This document shows, piece by piece, positions 50,706 to 59,600 of a stretch of 64,000 nt of DNA. The notes beneath the pieces are model-generated. The model searched no databases, was not told the DNA's origin, and saw nothing but the letters and a program-made list of their open reading frames with translations. Position 1 is the first letter of the stretch. The number at the start of each line of letters is the position of its first letter. A program made the translations under genes and the position numbers. The stretch comes from Jiangella gansuensis DSM 44835 (lineage in GTDB: Bacteria > Actinomycetota > Actinomycetes > Jiangellales > Jiangellaceae), in assembly GCF_000515395.1 (NCBI RefSeq), contig NZ_KI911782.1:5424070-5488069 (forward strand). The letters are read 5' to 3'.

Positions 50706-51635
50706 TCAGCGGCTAGCGCTCTCGACCTCTAAGCCACGACGGCGCAGGTCGCTCAGCCAGGCCTGCACCCGGGCCGCGTCGGGCTCGGCCGGCAGGAACG
50801 TCGTCGCGGCGGCCTCCTCAAGCCGCTGCTGCAGCTCCAGGCGCCACGACTCCACCTGGTCCCACGGCAGATGCCCGGCCCGGACCTCGGTCAGCCGGTC
50901 GTGGTGCTCAGCGAGCGCCGCGGCGGCGTCGCCGGTGTGCAGCAACGCGATCCCGGCCAGCAACTGCCGCAGCAGATCGCCGGCGAGCACCCAGCGGTGA
51001 TCATGCTGGTGGTGTTCGCCGGCGCCCGCCGGGCCGGCCTGCTCCAGCTCCTTGAACTGCTCCAGGACAGAGGTCGCGTACCGTGGCGCGATCGCCTGCG
51101 ACAGGAACGCGATACGGAGCTCCCGCAGATCGCGGCCCGCGTCGCCGACCCACACCGTCCGGGTCGACCAGAGCAGTTCGTGACAGGCCGGGTCGCCCTC
51201 CAGCGCAAGCCGGCAGAACGCCTCGACCTCCCAGGACGACCACCCCTCGCCGGGCCCGGTCACCTGCTCCGGCGGCGGGGTCAGCGCCCACAGGGTGGCC
51301 GTGGGCGCCTGGAAGACACCACGAACGGCGGCCGGGCCGCCACCGAACGGGTGCCCGACCTCAGCCGCCAGGATGGTGTGCTCGGTGACCAGTGCTTCCG
51401 GCGACGGCTCCGGCGCCACGGCGGGCGGCGGGAGCGGGCCGTCGCCCACGGTCATCAGCTGCTCGCCGGCCACGTCGACCAGCCGCCCGTCGACCAGCGC
51501 GACGGTGTACCGGCTACCGGTGTCGCGGACGATGCGCCCGGCGAGGCCGCGGCCGATGCCGGCGCCCGCCGCGTCGGCCAGCTCGCCGGTGACCACCACA
51601 TGAGTGCCGAGCGGGACCCGGGGCGGAGCGTTCAT
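50706..51635 (-). CDS. RlaP-like nucleotidyltransferase, apparently inactive, with N-terminal SH3-like domain
   Basis: A 309-residue protein. Residues 1-65 (PLGTHVVVTGELADAAGAGIGRGLAGRIVRD..YTVALVDGRLVDV) look like an SH3-like barrel. From about 85, VTEHTILAAEVGHPFGGGPAAVRGVFQAPTATLWALTPPPEQ ... SWEVEAFCRLALEGDPACHELLWS ... LRELRIAFLSQAIAPRYATSVLEQFKELEQ follows the RlaP/YcgL nucleotidyltransferase family. In active members the helix reads YGSxxxG...DSDxDxRGVF; here the two catalytic aspartates are gone (GHPFGGGPAAVRGVF). Probably a non-catalytic paralogue; role unknown. Confidence 0.72.
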   Translation of the reverse strand: MNAPPRVPLGTHVVVTGELADAAGAGIGRGLAGRIVRDTGSRYTVALVDGRLVDVAGEQLMTVGDGPLPPPAVAPEPSPEALVTEHTILAAEVGHPFGGGPAAVRGVFQAPTATLWALTPPPEQVTGPGEGWSSWEVEAFCRLALEGDPACHELLWSTRTVWVGDAGRDLRELRIAFLSQAIAPRYATSVLEQFKELEQAGPAGAGEHHQHDHRWVLAGDLLRQLLAGIALLHTGDAAAALAEHHDRLTEVRAGHLPWDQVESWRLELQQRLEEAAATTFLPAEPDAARVQAWLSDLRRRGLEVESASR

Positions 51636-51790
51636 CGCAGCGTCCACCCCGGCTCGGTATGGAGCGGCGGCATCGTCCTGCACAGTCCAGACATGGGCAC
51701 CATTGTCTCGTGCCGTCGGCGCCGCCGCCCGGCGATCCACGCAGTTTCACCCGAATGGAGCAGAGTGACCACACCGGTAGGTTGAGCCAC

Positions 51791-52465
51791 ATGAGCCAGG
51801 ACCAGTGGAGCGCCGTCGACCGCTACCTCATCGACCACCTCCTGCCGCCGGACCCCGTGCTCGACACAACGCTGCAGGCCAGCGAGGCTGCTGGGCTGCC
51901 GACTATCAACGTCGCACCCAACCAGGGGAAGATGCTGCATCTGCTGGCGCGCATCGCTGGTGCGCGGCGCATCCTCGAGGTCGGAACCCTCGGTGGTTAC
52001 AGCACCACCTGGCTGGCCCGGGCGCTGCCCGACGACGGCCGGTTGATCACTCTCGAGGCCGACCCCGACCACGCCGCCGTGGCCACCGACAACCTCGCCC
52101 GGGCCGGGTTCGCCGACCTGGTCGAGGTGCGTGTGGGCCAGGCGCTCGACACGCTGGCGCAGCTGGAGGCGGAGGGGGCCGCGCCGTTCGACCTCGTCTT
52201 CATCGATGCCGACAAGCCCAACAACCTCCAGTACTTCAGCTGGGCGCTGCGACTGTCGCGGCGCGGCAGCGTGATCATCGTCGACAACGTCGTCCGGCGC
52301 GGCGGCGTCATCGACGCCACCACCGGTGACCCAGCCGTCGACGGCACCCGGCGGCTGTTCGAGCACCTGTCCACCGAGCCACGGGTGTCCGCGACGGCGG
52401 TGCAGACGGTCGGCGGCAAGGGCCACGACGGGTTCCTGCTCGCGCTGGTCACCGCGGACGTCTGA
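51791..52465 (+). CDS. SAM-dependent O-methyltransferase (caffeoyl-CoA type)
   Basis: A 224-residue class I methyltransferase of the methyltransf_3 family. SAM motif ARRILEVGTLGGYSTTWLARAL, then GRLITLEADPDHAAVA, the metal-binding DLVFIDADKPNNLQYF (D and N ligands) and SVIIVDNVVRRGGVID. Family members methylate catechol-like hydroxyls with Mg2+ or Ca2+. The substrate is not predictable. The gene faces away from the RlaP-like gene. Confidence 0.93.
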   Translation: MSQDQWSAVDRYLIDHLLPPDPVLDTTLQASEAAGLPTINVAPNQGKMLHLLARIAGARRILEVGTLGGYSTTWLARALPDDGRLITLEADPDHAAVATDNLARAGFADLVEVRVGQALDTLAQLEAEGAAPFDLVFIDADKPNNLQYFSWALRLSRRGSVIIVDNVVRRGGVIDATTGDPAVDGTRRLFEHLSTEPRVSATAVQTVGGKGHDGFLLALVTADV

Positions 52466-52604
52466 CGCCGCGCCGGCGTGACCTGGCAAACGCCTCACGA
52501 CCTCGGCACGAAGCACTGGTGAACCTCTGATACGTCCCTTTCGTGGCCCCTGCCCGATTCCTACGGTGATCACATCCAGCGGGGCAGGAGACACGGAGGC
52601 CGGC

Positions 52605-54479
52605 ATGCGCACCGAGCACGACGACGCCGCGAGGGGCGACGACACCACCGATGACGACGCGGCGGTCACCCGCCGGAGGCTGCTGGCCACGACCCTCGGC
52701 GGAGCGGCGGCGGCAGGGCTCGGCCTGCCGGTCGTGCGGGCGCTCCCGGCAGCTGCCTCGACCGGCAGCGCCCCCACCGGTACGGCGCCCGCCGCCCGAA
52801 CCATGCGGCCGGTCAGCATGGCGATGCACATCCACGGTTCGTTCAGCGAGGGCACGGCCAGTTACGAAACCCACCTGCACCAGGCGCGCCTTAACGACGT
52901 CGACGTCATCTGGTGGACCGACCACGACTTCCGGGTCGCGGCGCACGACCACCGGCGCGAGGTCCGGTTCGACGGGCTGAGCGAAGTCGCCAACACCATG
53001 GAATGGACGTGGACTGAGTCCCGCCAGGGCGCCGTGACCAGCGGTGGCGCCGAGTTCGTCGACGATCCGCATTCGCCGGACGAGCCGGGCCGCGCCATGC
53101 GGATGACCGCGGCCGGCACCGGCTGGGGCATCCTCTGGTACTCGGCCGCGTCGTGGAACCAGACCTTCAGCGGGTCACTCGCCGATCTCACGATCGACCT
53201 CGACGTGCTCGCCGAACGGCTCGGACCGGGCCGCGAGCTCCTCATCGAGATGAACACCTCGTACCACCCGGCCCGCGGCGACCGGCCGGCCGGACGCTAC
53301 CTGCTCCAATACCGCATCGGCGGCAGCACCACCGGCGCTGTGGTGCGCCGTGCCGACGGGCTGCGCGGGTACGTCGAGATCCCGGTCGCGGCGGACACCT
53401 GGCAGCGCGTGACGTTCCGGCCGGTCGACGACCTGCGGGCGATCTGGCCCGACCTCGTGGCCACGGACAACTCCATGCACACGCTGCGCCTCGGCGTCCG
53501 GGTCGACGGCACGGCCGAGACTCGTGTCGTCGTCGACCGGCTGCGCATCGACTACGGCCGCCGGGACGCCGACGGCGGCATCGGACTGCGGCGCGAGGTG
53601 CTGGCCGAGTACGAGGCGGAGTACCCCGACGTCGCGCACCACGAGTCGTTCGAGGTGTCGCTGGTCCGGCACCTGAACTGGATCGGCGGTGACCTGGTGA
53701 TGCCGGAGATGCCGAGCCCGCCGCGGCGGGACAACGATCCCGACCTCACCGCCGAGATGGTCGAGTTCATGCACGCGCACGGCGCGTTGGTGCAGTGGAA
53801 CCACCCGCTCGACGTCGAGACCCCCGAGTCCCTGGTCCAGCTGATGATCGAGCGGAACTGCCTGGGCGCGGACATCATGGAGATCGGGCGCAGCCCGTTC
53901 GAGGATCTGCGCCGGGTGTTCGACGCCGCGGCACGCAACGCTCTGTTCATCACCGGGGTCGGAGTCAGCGACGACCACAACGGCCAGGACTGGGCCGGCC
54001 TCTCCAACAACAACATCACCTACGTGTGGGCCCGATCGACCGGCAAGGACGATCTGGTCGACGCGCTGGGGGCGGGCCGGGCCTGGTGGGCCGACCCGGC
54101 GCGCTGGCGTGGCGCGATGGACGTCGAGGTGGCCGGCCGCCGGGCGCTGGGCTCAGCAATGGTGACGCCGGCCGCCCGGCTTCGCGTCCGGCTCACCGCG
54201 ACCGACCTGCCCACCGGCGGTGCCCTGCACATCGTCCAGAGCCCGGTGGACTACCCCGGTGTCGCCGATCCGACGCCGAGGACCAGCAGCATCGTCATAC
54301 CCGCCGCGGACCTGCGCGGGGGCGGGCACGACCACGTCTTCGTGCCCGGCGACGGCGCCTACCTGCGGTTGCAGGCACGCGACGCCGAAGACCGCGTCAT
54401 CGGCGAGAGCAACCCGTTCTGGGTGCTCCGTGCCGAACCACCGCACGGCATCCCCCCGGCCCGCCGTTTCCGCGCCTGA
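52605..54479 (+). CDS. TAT-exported PHP-type phosphoesterase-like protein
   Basis: A 624-residue protein with a twin-arginine signal (AVTRRRLLATTLGGAAAAGLGLP, about residues 20-45). PHP metal motifs: SMAMHIHGSFSEGTASYETH, DVIWWTDHDFRV, HGALVQWNHPLD and ITGVGVSDDHNG, the trinuclear-site residues of the CehA/McbA exported subset. Between them (about 150-330) is a beta-sandwich insert with RYLLQYRIGGST and TWQRVTFRPVDDL, like a carbohydrate-binding module. C-terminal beta domain. Likely cleaves phosphate or ester bonds outside the cell. A PhoD gene follows by 13 bp. Confidence 0.85.
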   Translation: MRTEHDDAARGDDTTDDDAAVTRRRLLATTLGGAAAAGLGLPVVRALPAAASTGSAPTGTAPAARTMRPVSMAMHIHGSFSEGTASYETHLHQARLNDVDVIWWTDHDFRVAAHDHRREVRFDGLSEVANTMEWTWTESRQGAVTSGGAEFVDDPHSPDEPGRAMRMTAAGTGWGILWYSAASWNQTFSGSLADLTIDLDVLAERLGPGRELLIEMNTSYHPARGDRPAGRYLLQYRIGGSTTGAVVRRADGLRGYVEIPVAADTWQRVTFRPVDDLRAIWPDLVATDNSMHTLRLGVRVDGTAETRVVVDRLRIDYGRRDADGGIGLRREVLAEYEAEYPDVAHHESFEVSLVRHLNWIGGDLVMPEMPSPPRRDNDPDLTAEMVEFMHAHGALVQWNHPLDVETPESLVQLMIERNCLGADIMEIGRSPFEDLRRVFDAAARNALFITGVGVSDDHNGQDWAGLSNNNITYVWARSTGKDDLVDALGAGRAWWADPARWRGAMDVEVAGRRALGSAMVTPAARLRVRLTATDLPTGGALHIVQSPVDYPGVADPTPRTSSIVIPAADLRGGGHDHVFVPGDGAYLRLQARDAEDRVIGESNPFWVLRAEPPHGIPPARRFRA

Positions 54480-54492
54480 GAGGCCGCCCCAC

Positions 54493-55812
54493 ATGGACCA
54501 GAAGCTGGCCCGACGCCGGTTCCTGAAGATCGGCGGCGCCACCGCAGCCGCCCTGGCCGGTTCCGTAACGACCGCGGGTATCGCTTGGTCGTCGCCGACC
54601 GCGCCCCCGACCAGGCTGACCGACGGCGTCTTCACGCTCGGCGTCGCTTCTGGCGACCCGCTGCACGACCGGGTGGTCATCTGGACCCGGCTGGCCGGCA
54701 ACCCGCTCGCGCTGGACGGGTCCGGGGGCATGCCGTCGCGACCGGTCGCGGTGTCCTGGGAGGTCGCACACGACGAGCGGTTCACGCGGCTGGTCCGGCG
54801 TGGCATGACGATGGCACGGCGCGAGGACGCGCACACCGTGCACGTGGACGTCGGCGGGCTGGAGCCGGCTCGCTGGTACTACTACCGGTTCCGGGCCGAG
54901 GGCCAGCTCAGCCCCGTCGGCCGCACCCGTACCGCCCCGGCGCCGGGCGACCTGCCGTCGTCGTGGACGTTCTCGATCGCGAGCTGCCAGAACTACACCG
55001 CCGGTTACTACACGGCCTACCAGGACATGCTGGCCGGGAACCCGGACCTCGTGGTGCATCTGGGCGACTACATCTACGAGGGCGGCGCGCAGGGCGCCTA
55101 CTGGGAGCACATGCCGTTCCGCACCGCGCAGCGGCCGGCCGGCCCCACGATGACGCTGTACCGGCGGTTGCACTGGGGCCGCCTGGCCACCATCAACATG
55201 CTGGACACCCGGCAGTACCGCAGCGACCACGTGCCGGACATCGAGGCCGACGGACCAGCCGCGTGGGATCCCGACCGCACGATGCTCGGCACCGAACAGA
55301 TGCGCTGGCTGGTCGACGACCTGAACACCAGCACGAGCACCTGGAACGTCCTGGCGCAGCAGGTGCCGTTCTTCGAGGACCCCGATGTCGGCGCCGAGAA
55401 CGACAAGTGGGACGGCTACCGGGTGTCGCGCCAGCAGCTGCTCGAGGTCATGGCGTCCGGGCGGCCGCGCAACCCGCTGGTGCTGTCCGGCGACATCCAC
55501 GCCAACCGGGCCGCGGACCTCAAGCTCGACTTCGACGACCCGGAGTCGGTGACCGTCGGCGTCGAGTTCACCGGTACGTCGATCACCAGCGGCGGCCAGG
55601 CCGCGGCGACCGTCCGACACGACCCGGATCCGGACAACCCGCATTTCCGGATGGCCGGCACCGGCCGCGGCCACGTCGCGATCACGGTCACCCCGCAGCT
55701 CGCCCGGGCGGACTATCGCATCGTGGACACCGTCCGGCAGCCGACGTCGGCAGCCCGCACGGTGACGTCGTACGTGGTGGAGGAGGGCCGGGCGGGGCTG
55801 GCGCCGGCCTGA
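54493..55812 (+). CDS. phoD: TAT-exported PhoD-type alkaline phosphatase
   Basis: A 439-residue enzyme with signal MDQKLARRRFLKIGGATAAALAG, a clear twin-arginine motif. N-terminal Ig-like PhoD domain (FTLGVASGDPLHDRVVIWTRLAG). Metallophosphoesterase core: FSIASCQNYTAGYYTAYQDM, DLVVHLGDYIYEGG, MLDTRQYRSDH and VLSGDIHANRAADL. These give the Ca2+/Fe3+ centre of PhoD, which takes phosphate from organic esters such as teichoic acid or phospholipid head groups. It follows the PHP gene by 13 bp, so the two exported enzymes are probably co-transcribed. Somewhat shorter than usual. Confidence 0.92.
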   Translation: MDQKLARRRFLKIGGATAAALAGSVTTAGIAWSSPTAPPTRLTDGVFTLGVASGDPLHDRVVIWTRLAGNPLALDGSGGMPSRPVAVSWEVAHDERFTRLVRRGMTMARREDAHTVHVDVGGLEPARWYYYRFRAEGQLSPVGRTRTAPAPGDLPSSWTFSIASCQNYTAGYYTAYQDMLAGNPDLVVHLGDYIYEGGAQGAYWEHMPFRTAQRPAGPTMTLYRRLHWGRLATINMLDTRQYRSDHVPDIEADGPAAWDPDRTMLGTEQMRWLVDDLNTSTSTWNVLAQQVPFFEDPDVGAENDKWDGYRVSRQQLLEVMASGRPRNPLVLSGDIHANRAADLKLDFDDPESVTVGVEFTGTSITSGGQAAATVRHDPDPDNPHFRMAGTGRGHVAITVTPQLARADYRIVDTVRQPTSAARTVTSYVVEEGRAGLAPA

Positions 55813-55814
55813 GG

Positions 55815-56765
55815 TCAGACGGACCGGAGGAACCGCTCGCCCACCTCGCGCAGGTGGGCGACGAGCTCCGGTGGCGACACCACCTCGAAGTCCGCCCCGA
55901 TGCTGGCCAGCACCAGCACGGGCCACTCGAACGAATCGACGTTCATGGTGAGCCGGGCCGCGTCCGCACCGGCCGGCGCCACCTCACCCCAGTTCCACAC
56001 GGCTTGCCGCACGACGTCGGCGGGCGCGGCGACGTCGGCCACCACGCGGTAGCGGGTCGGAATGGCAGATATCCGCTGCCGCACATAGTCCGCGGCGTCG
56101 TCGGCCGGTAGGTCACGTGGGCGGAACCTGGCCCCGGTCACCGCCGGTTCGGACAGGCGGTCCACGCGGAAGATGCGCCAGTCGTGCCGCTCGACGTCCC
56201 ACGCGACCAGGTACCAACGCCGGCCGCGGGACACCAGGCGGTGCGGCTCGACCAGGCGCGCGGTGTCGTCGCCGTCGCGGGACCGGTAACGGAACCGCAG
56301 CCGCTCGTCGTCCCGGCAGGCCTGCGCGATCACCGTCAGCGCCGCCGCATCGACGCGCGGACCGCCGCTCATCAGCGCCGGGACGGTATAGGTGTGCAGC
56401 GCGTCGACCCGCCGGCGCAACCGCGGCGGCAACACCTGCACCACCTTCGTCAGCGCCCGCACCGAGGTCTCCTCGATGCCGGCGACGGCACCCCCGGCGG
56501 CCGTACGCAGGCTCACCGCGATGGCCACGGCCTCCTCGTCGTCAAGCAACAGCGGCGGCAGCGCGGCGCCGGCCCGCAGTTGGTATCCGCCGGCCACCCC
56601 ACGCGCGGCGTCGACCGGGTAGCCGAGCTCGCGCAGCCGGTCGACGTCACGGCGTAGCGTCCGCGGACTGACGCTCAGCCGGTCCGCCAGTTCATCCCCT
56701 GGCCAGTACCGATGCGTCTGCAGCAGGGACAGCAGCCGGAGCATCCGCGCGCTCGTGTTCGCCAT
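55815..56765 (-). CDS. DeoR-type HTH/WYL transcriptional regulator
   Basis: A 316-residue YafY-like regulator. HTH: SARMLRLLSLLQTHRYWPGDELADRLSVSPRTLRRDVDRLRELGYPVDA followed by GVAGGYQLRAGAALPPLLLDDEEAVAIAVSL. WYL domain: ACRDDERLRFRYRSRDGD ... VEPHRLVSRGRRWYLVAWDVERHDWRIFRVDRLSEPA. C-terminal WCX part ends FLRSV. It is divergent from a DrrAB-type exporter operon, its probable target. Confidence 0.92.
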   Translation of the reverse strand: MANTSARMLRLLSLLQTHRYWPGDELADRLSVSPRTLRRDVDRLRELGYPVDAARGVAGGYQLRAGAALPPLLLDDEEAVAIAVSLRTAAGGAVAGIEETSVRALTKVVQVLPPRLRRRVDALHTYTVPALMSGGPRVDAAALTVIAQACRDDERLRFRYRSRDGDDTARLVEPHRLVSRGRRWYLVAWDVERHDWRIFRVDRLSEPAVTGARFRPRDLPADDAADYVRQRISAIPTRYRVVADVAAPADVVRQAVWNWGEVAPAGADAARLTMNVDSFEWPVLVLASIGADFEVVSPPELVAHLREVGERFLRSV

Positions 56766-56828
56766 GTCGTCCAGCTTCCGGGCAATTGAGGTCAAGAAGT
56801 GGCCGGAATGAACTCTAGCGTGGGTTCC

Positions 56829-57848
56829 ATGGACACCACGATGATCCAGACAACCCAGCTGACCAGGAACTTCACGGTCAAGAAGGAGACGGTGCGGGCC
56901 GTACGCGGCCTCGATCTCGAGGTCGCCGAAGGGGAGCTGGTCGCCCTCCTGGGCCCCAACGGCGCGGGCAAGTCGACCACCCTGCGCATGCTCACCACCT
57001 TGATCCCGCCGACCTCGGGCACCGCACGCGTCGCCGGCTACGACGTCGTTCGCGAGCAGCGGGCGGTGCGCGGGGTCATCGGCTACATCGGCCAGGGCAA
57101 CGGTGCGGCACACAGCCAGCGCGGCCGGGACGAACTGGTCAGCCAGGGTCGCGCCTACGGCATGAGCGTCCGCGACGCCAAGACACGCGCGGCCGAGCTG
57201 ATCGGCTCACTGGACCTCGACGCCGTAGCGGGCCGGCCGGTGTCGTCACTGTCCGGCGGGCAGCGCCGCCGCCTCGACATCGCGATGGGTCTCATCCACG
57301 CGCCGCGGCTGCTGTTCCTGGACGAGCCATCCACCGGGCTGGACCCGCAGAACCGGGCCAACCTGCAGGAACACATCCTGAAGCTGCGAGCAGAGCACGG
57401 CACCACCATCGTGCTCACCACGCACTACCTGGACGAGGCCGATGCGATGGCCGAACGGGTCATCGTCATCGACCACGGCCGCGTCATCGCCGACGACACT
57501 CCGGCCCGGCTCAAGGCCGACCACGCCGGCGACCGGATCGCGGTGGGCTTCAGGACGGTCGCGGACGCCGGGCGGGCGGCGGACCGGCTGGAGCGTGTGC
57601 CCGGGGCGAAGGTGACCCGCGCCGGCCACACGGTGCAAGTCCGCGTGGCCGGCGGGCCGAAGCTGGTGCCCGGACTGCTGCGCGACCTGGACGCCGCGGG
57701 CATCGCCGTCGAGTCCACCGAGGTCGACCGGCCCATGCTGGACGACGTCTTCCTCAACCTCACCGGCCGCAGTCTCCGCGAAGGCGGCACATCGGCCGGA
57801 GAGCCCGAATCCACCGCTCCCGCCGCAGCCGAGGAGGTCGCAGCATGA
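56829..57848 (+). CDS. DrrA-type ABC exporter ATP-binding protein
   Basis: An ATPase of about 339 residues: Walker A LLGPNGAGKSTTLRML, Q-loop in YIGQGNGAAHSQRGRDEL, signature SSLSGGQRRRLDIAMGLIHAPRLLFLDEPSTGLDP, and H-loop LTTHYLDEADAMAERVIVIDHG. The C-terminal 110 residues, including VDRPMLDDVFLNLTGRSLR, are the DrrA regulatory domain that binds the partner permease. The start could also be 56808 or 56841. The TGA overlaps the permease ATG. Drug or metabolite export. Confidence 0.93.
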   Translation: MDTTMIQTTQLTRNFTVKKETVRAVRGLDLEVAEGELVALLGPNGAGKSTTLRMLTTLIPPTSGTARVAGYDVVREQRAVRGVIGYIGQGNGAAHSQRGRDELVSQGRAYGMSVRDAKTRAAELIGSLDLDAVAGRPVSSLSGGQRRRLDIAMGLIHAPRLLFLDEPSTGLDPQNRANLQEHILKLRAEHGTTIVLTTHYLDEADAMAERVIVIDHGRVIADDTPARLKADHAGDRIAVGFRTVADAGRAADRLERVPGAKVTRAGHTVQVRVAGGPKLVPGLLRDLDAAGIAVESTEVDRPMLDDVFLNLTGRSLREGGTSAGEPESTAPAAAEEVAA

Positions 57849-58600
57849 CCAGCACCACGACTCTCGTGTCCGACACCGTCACCGTCTTCAGCCGCGAGCT
57901 GCGGCCGGTACTGCGCGACCCGTTCTCGGTCGTGTTCAGCATGATCCAGCCGCTGGTGTTCCTCGGGCTGTTCGCTCCGCTGTTGCCCGAGGTCGAGGGA
58001 GGATCTGCGCTGCAGTGGTTCGTGCCCGGCATCGTCGTGATGTCGTGCCTGTTCAGCACGTCGTTCACCGGGTCGAACCTGCTGTTCGAGATCCAGACCG
58101 GGGCACACGAGCGGATGCTCGTCACACCGCTGCGCCGGCCTGCGCTGATCGTCGGGCGGGCGCTCAAGGAGATCGTGCCGATGATGGCGCAGACGGCGAT
58201 CATCATCGCGGTCTGCGTCCCGTTCGGCTTCGAGCTGCACCTGGGCGGCACCGTGCTCGGTATGGCGCTGCTGGCGGTGATGGCGATCGGGCTCGGCGCG
58301 TTGTCGTACACACTGGCGCTGGCGTCGAAGAACGCCGAGTGGATGTTCTGGACGGTGCAGCAGACGGTGCTGTTTCCGCTGTTGCTGCTGGCCGGCATCC
58401 TGCTCCCGGTAGACAACGGGCCTGGCTGGTTGCGGGCGCTGTCCGATGCCAATCCCCTGACCTATGTTGTCGACGCCCAGCGCGCGCTGTTCAACGGTGA
58501 GTTCCCGGCTGACACCATTGCCGCGGCCGCTGTCGCGGCGGCCGCCGTGGCCGCCCTCGGCCTGGCCGTCGGCACCCGGGCGATGCGCCGCTCGTCCTGA
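57845..58600 (+). CDS. DrrB-type ABC-2 exporter permease
   Basis: A 251-residue six-span membrane protein, coupled by ATGA to the ATPase. VFSRELRPVLRDPFSVVFSMIQPLVFLGLFAPLLP is the coupling helix and first span; MLVTPLRRPALIVGRALKEIVPMMAQTAIIIAVCVPFG is the classic ABC-2 region; the ABC2 signature LLAGILLPVDNGPGWLRALSDANPLTYVVDAQRALF is near the end. Exports a hydrophobic compound with the upstream ATPase. Confidence 0.93.
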   Translation: MTSTTTLVSDTVTVFSRELRPVLRDPFSVVFSMIQPLVFLGLFAPLLPEVEGGSALQWFVPGIVVMSCLFSTSFTGSNLLFEIQTGAHERMLVTPLRRPALIVGRALKEIVPMMAQTAIIIAVCVPFGFELHLGGTVLGMALLAVMAIGLGALSYTLALASKNAEWMFWTVQQTVLFPLLLLAGILLPVDNGPGWLRALSDANPLTYVVDAQRALFNGEFPADTIAAAAVAAAAVAALGLAVGTRAMRRSS

Positions 58601-58610
58601 CGCCGCACTT

Positions 58611-58946
58611 CTGGAGAGTTGTGCCTCCGCCCTGGCCGAGGGGATCACCGGTGCCGAGTTGGCGCCGTTCGCCATCTCGATCGCCGGCCTGCTCCCGAGC
58701 TCCATCACCGAGCATGCCGACCAGGTGGACCGCGAACGCTCCGAAACGGACATCTCGCCCGTGTCCATCATCGCCGCCGGGCTGGCGCACGTCGTCGAGG
58801 CGGCGGAGCGGCGCGGCCTGGACACCAGCGTGCAGCGCGCCGCCCACGCCCAGATGCAGCGGTCGATCGACGCCGGCCACGGCGACCTCGACGCCTCGAT
58901 CGTCACCGCCGCGCTGCTCGCCGACGCGGCGCCCGCCGCGACGTAG
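58611..58946 (+). pseudogene. C-terminal fragment of an imine-reductase-like dehydrogenase
   Basis: One frame without a start encodes about 110 residues: LAEGITGAELAPFAISIAGLLPSSITEHADQVDRERSETDISPVSIIAAGLAHVVEAAERRGLDTSVQRAAHAQMQRSIDAGHGDLDASIVTAALLADA. This is the all-helical C-terminal domain of the imine reductase/6-phosphogluconate-dehydrogenase-like family; the N-terminal NAD(P) domain is absent, and the fragment abuts the permease stop. A truncated remnant. Confidence 0.72.
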
Positions 58947-58985
58947 GAATTCCGCACGCCGCCTCGCGGCGCCATACTGAGCAGC

Positions 58986-59600
58986 ATGATCAGGTCGGCG
59001 ATCGTCCTCGCCGTGCTGCTGGCCGGCTGTTCCGGGTCCGGGGACAGCCCGGTGGCCGATGCCACCGGGCCGTCCGGGCCGCGGGAGCCGGCCGTCACCG
59101 AGCCGGAACTGCGCGACGAGCTGCTGGCCATGAAGGAGCAGGACCAGGCCGAGCGCACCGGCGAGGTCGACGGTGAGTGGAACGACCAGGAACGCACCGA
59201 CCGGCTGCGCGAGATCATCGACGAGCACGGCTGGCCGGGCTGGGACGTCGTAGGTGCGGACGGCGCCAGCGCGGCCTGGGTGATCGCCCAGCACTCCGAC
59301 CTTGACCCGCCGTTCCAGCAGGACGCGCTCGAGCTGATGCGCGAGGCCGCGTCGGACGGGGCGGCCGACCCGATCGAGCTGGCCTACCTGGAGGACCGGG
59401 TCGGGATGAACACCGTCGGTGAGCAGGTGTACGGCACTCAGGTCGGTTGTGTGGACGGCGAAGCGCGGCCGGCGCCGCTCAGCGACCCGGACGGGGTCGA
59501 GGAGCGGCGCGCCGAGGTCGGGCTGGAGCCGCTGGCCGAGTATCTGGCCGAGCTGGCCGACGGCTGCGCCGCCGAGGCAGCTGCCAGCACTACCCCATGA
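58986..59600 (+). CDS. DUF6624-like lipoprotein
   Basis: A 204-residue exported lipoprotein: signal MIRSAIVLAVLLAGCSGSGD with lipobox LLAGC. Then VTEPELRDELLAMKEQDQAERTG, then RLREIIDEHGWPGWDVVGADGASAAWVIAQHSDLDPPFQQDALELM, then LAYLEDRVGMNTVGEQVYGTQV. The EHGWP....VG..GA.AAW.IAQHSDLD.PFQ pattern is that of the DUF6624 family (function unknown). Its TGA is the left half of a TGATCA inside a convergent hairpin. Confidence 0.85.
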   Translation: MIRSAIVLAVLLAGCSGSGDSPVADATGPSGPREPAVTEPELRDELLAMKEQDQAERTGEVDGEWNDQERTDRLREIIDEHGWPGWDVVGADGASAAWVIAQHSDLDPPFQQDALELMREAASDGAADPIELAYLEDRVGMNTVGEQVYGTQVGCVDGEARPAPLSDPDGVEERRAEVGLEPLAEYLAELADGCAAEAAASTTP

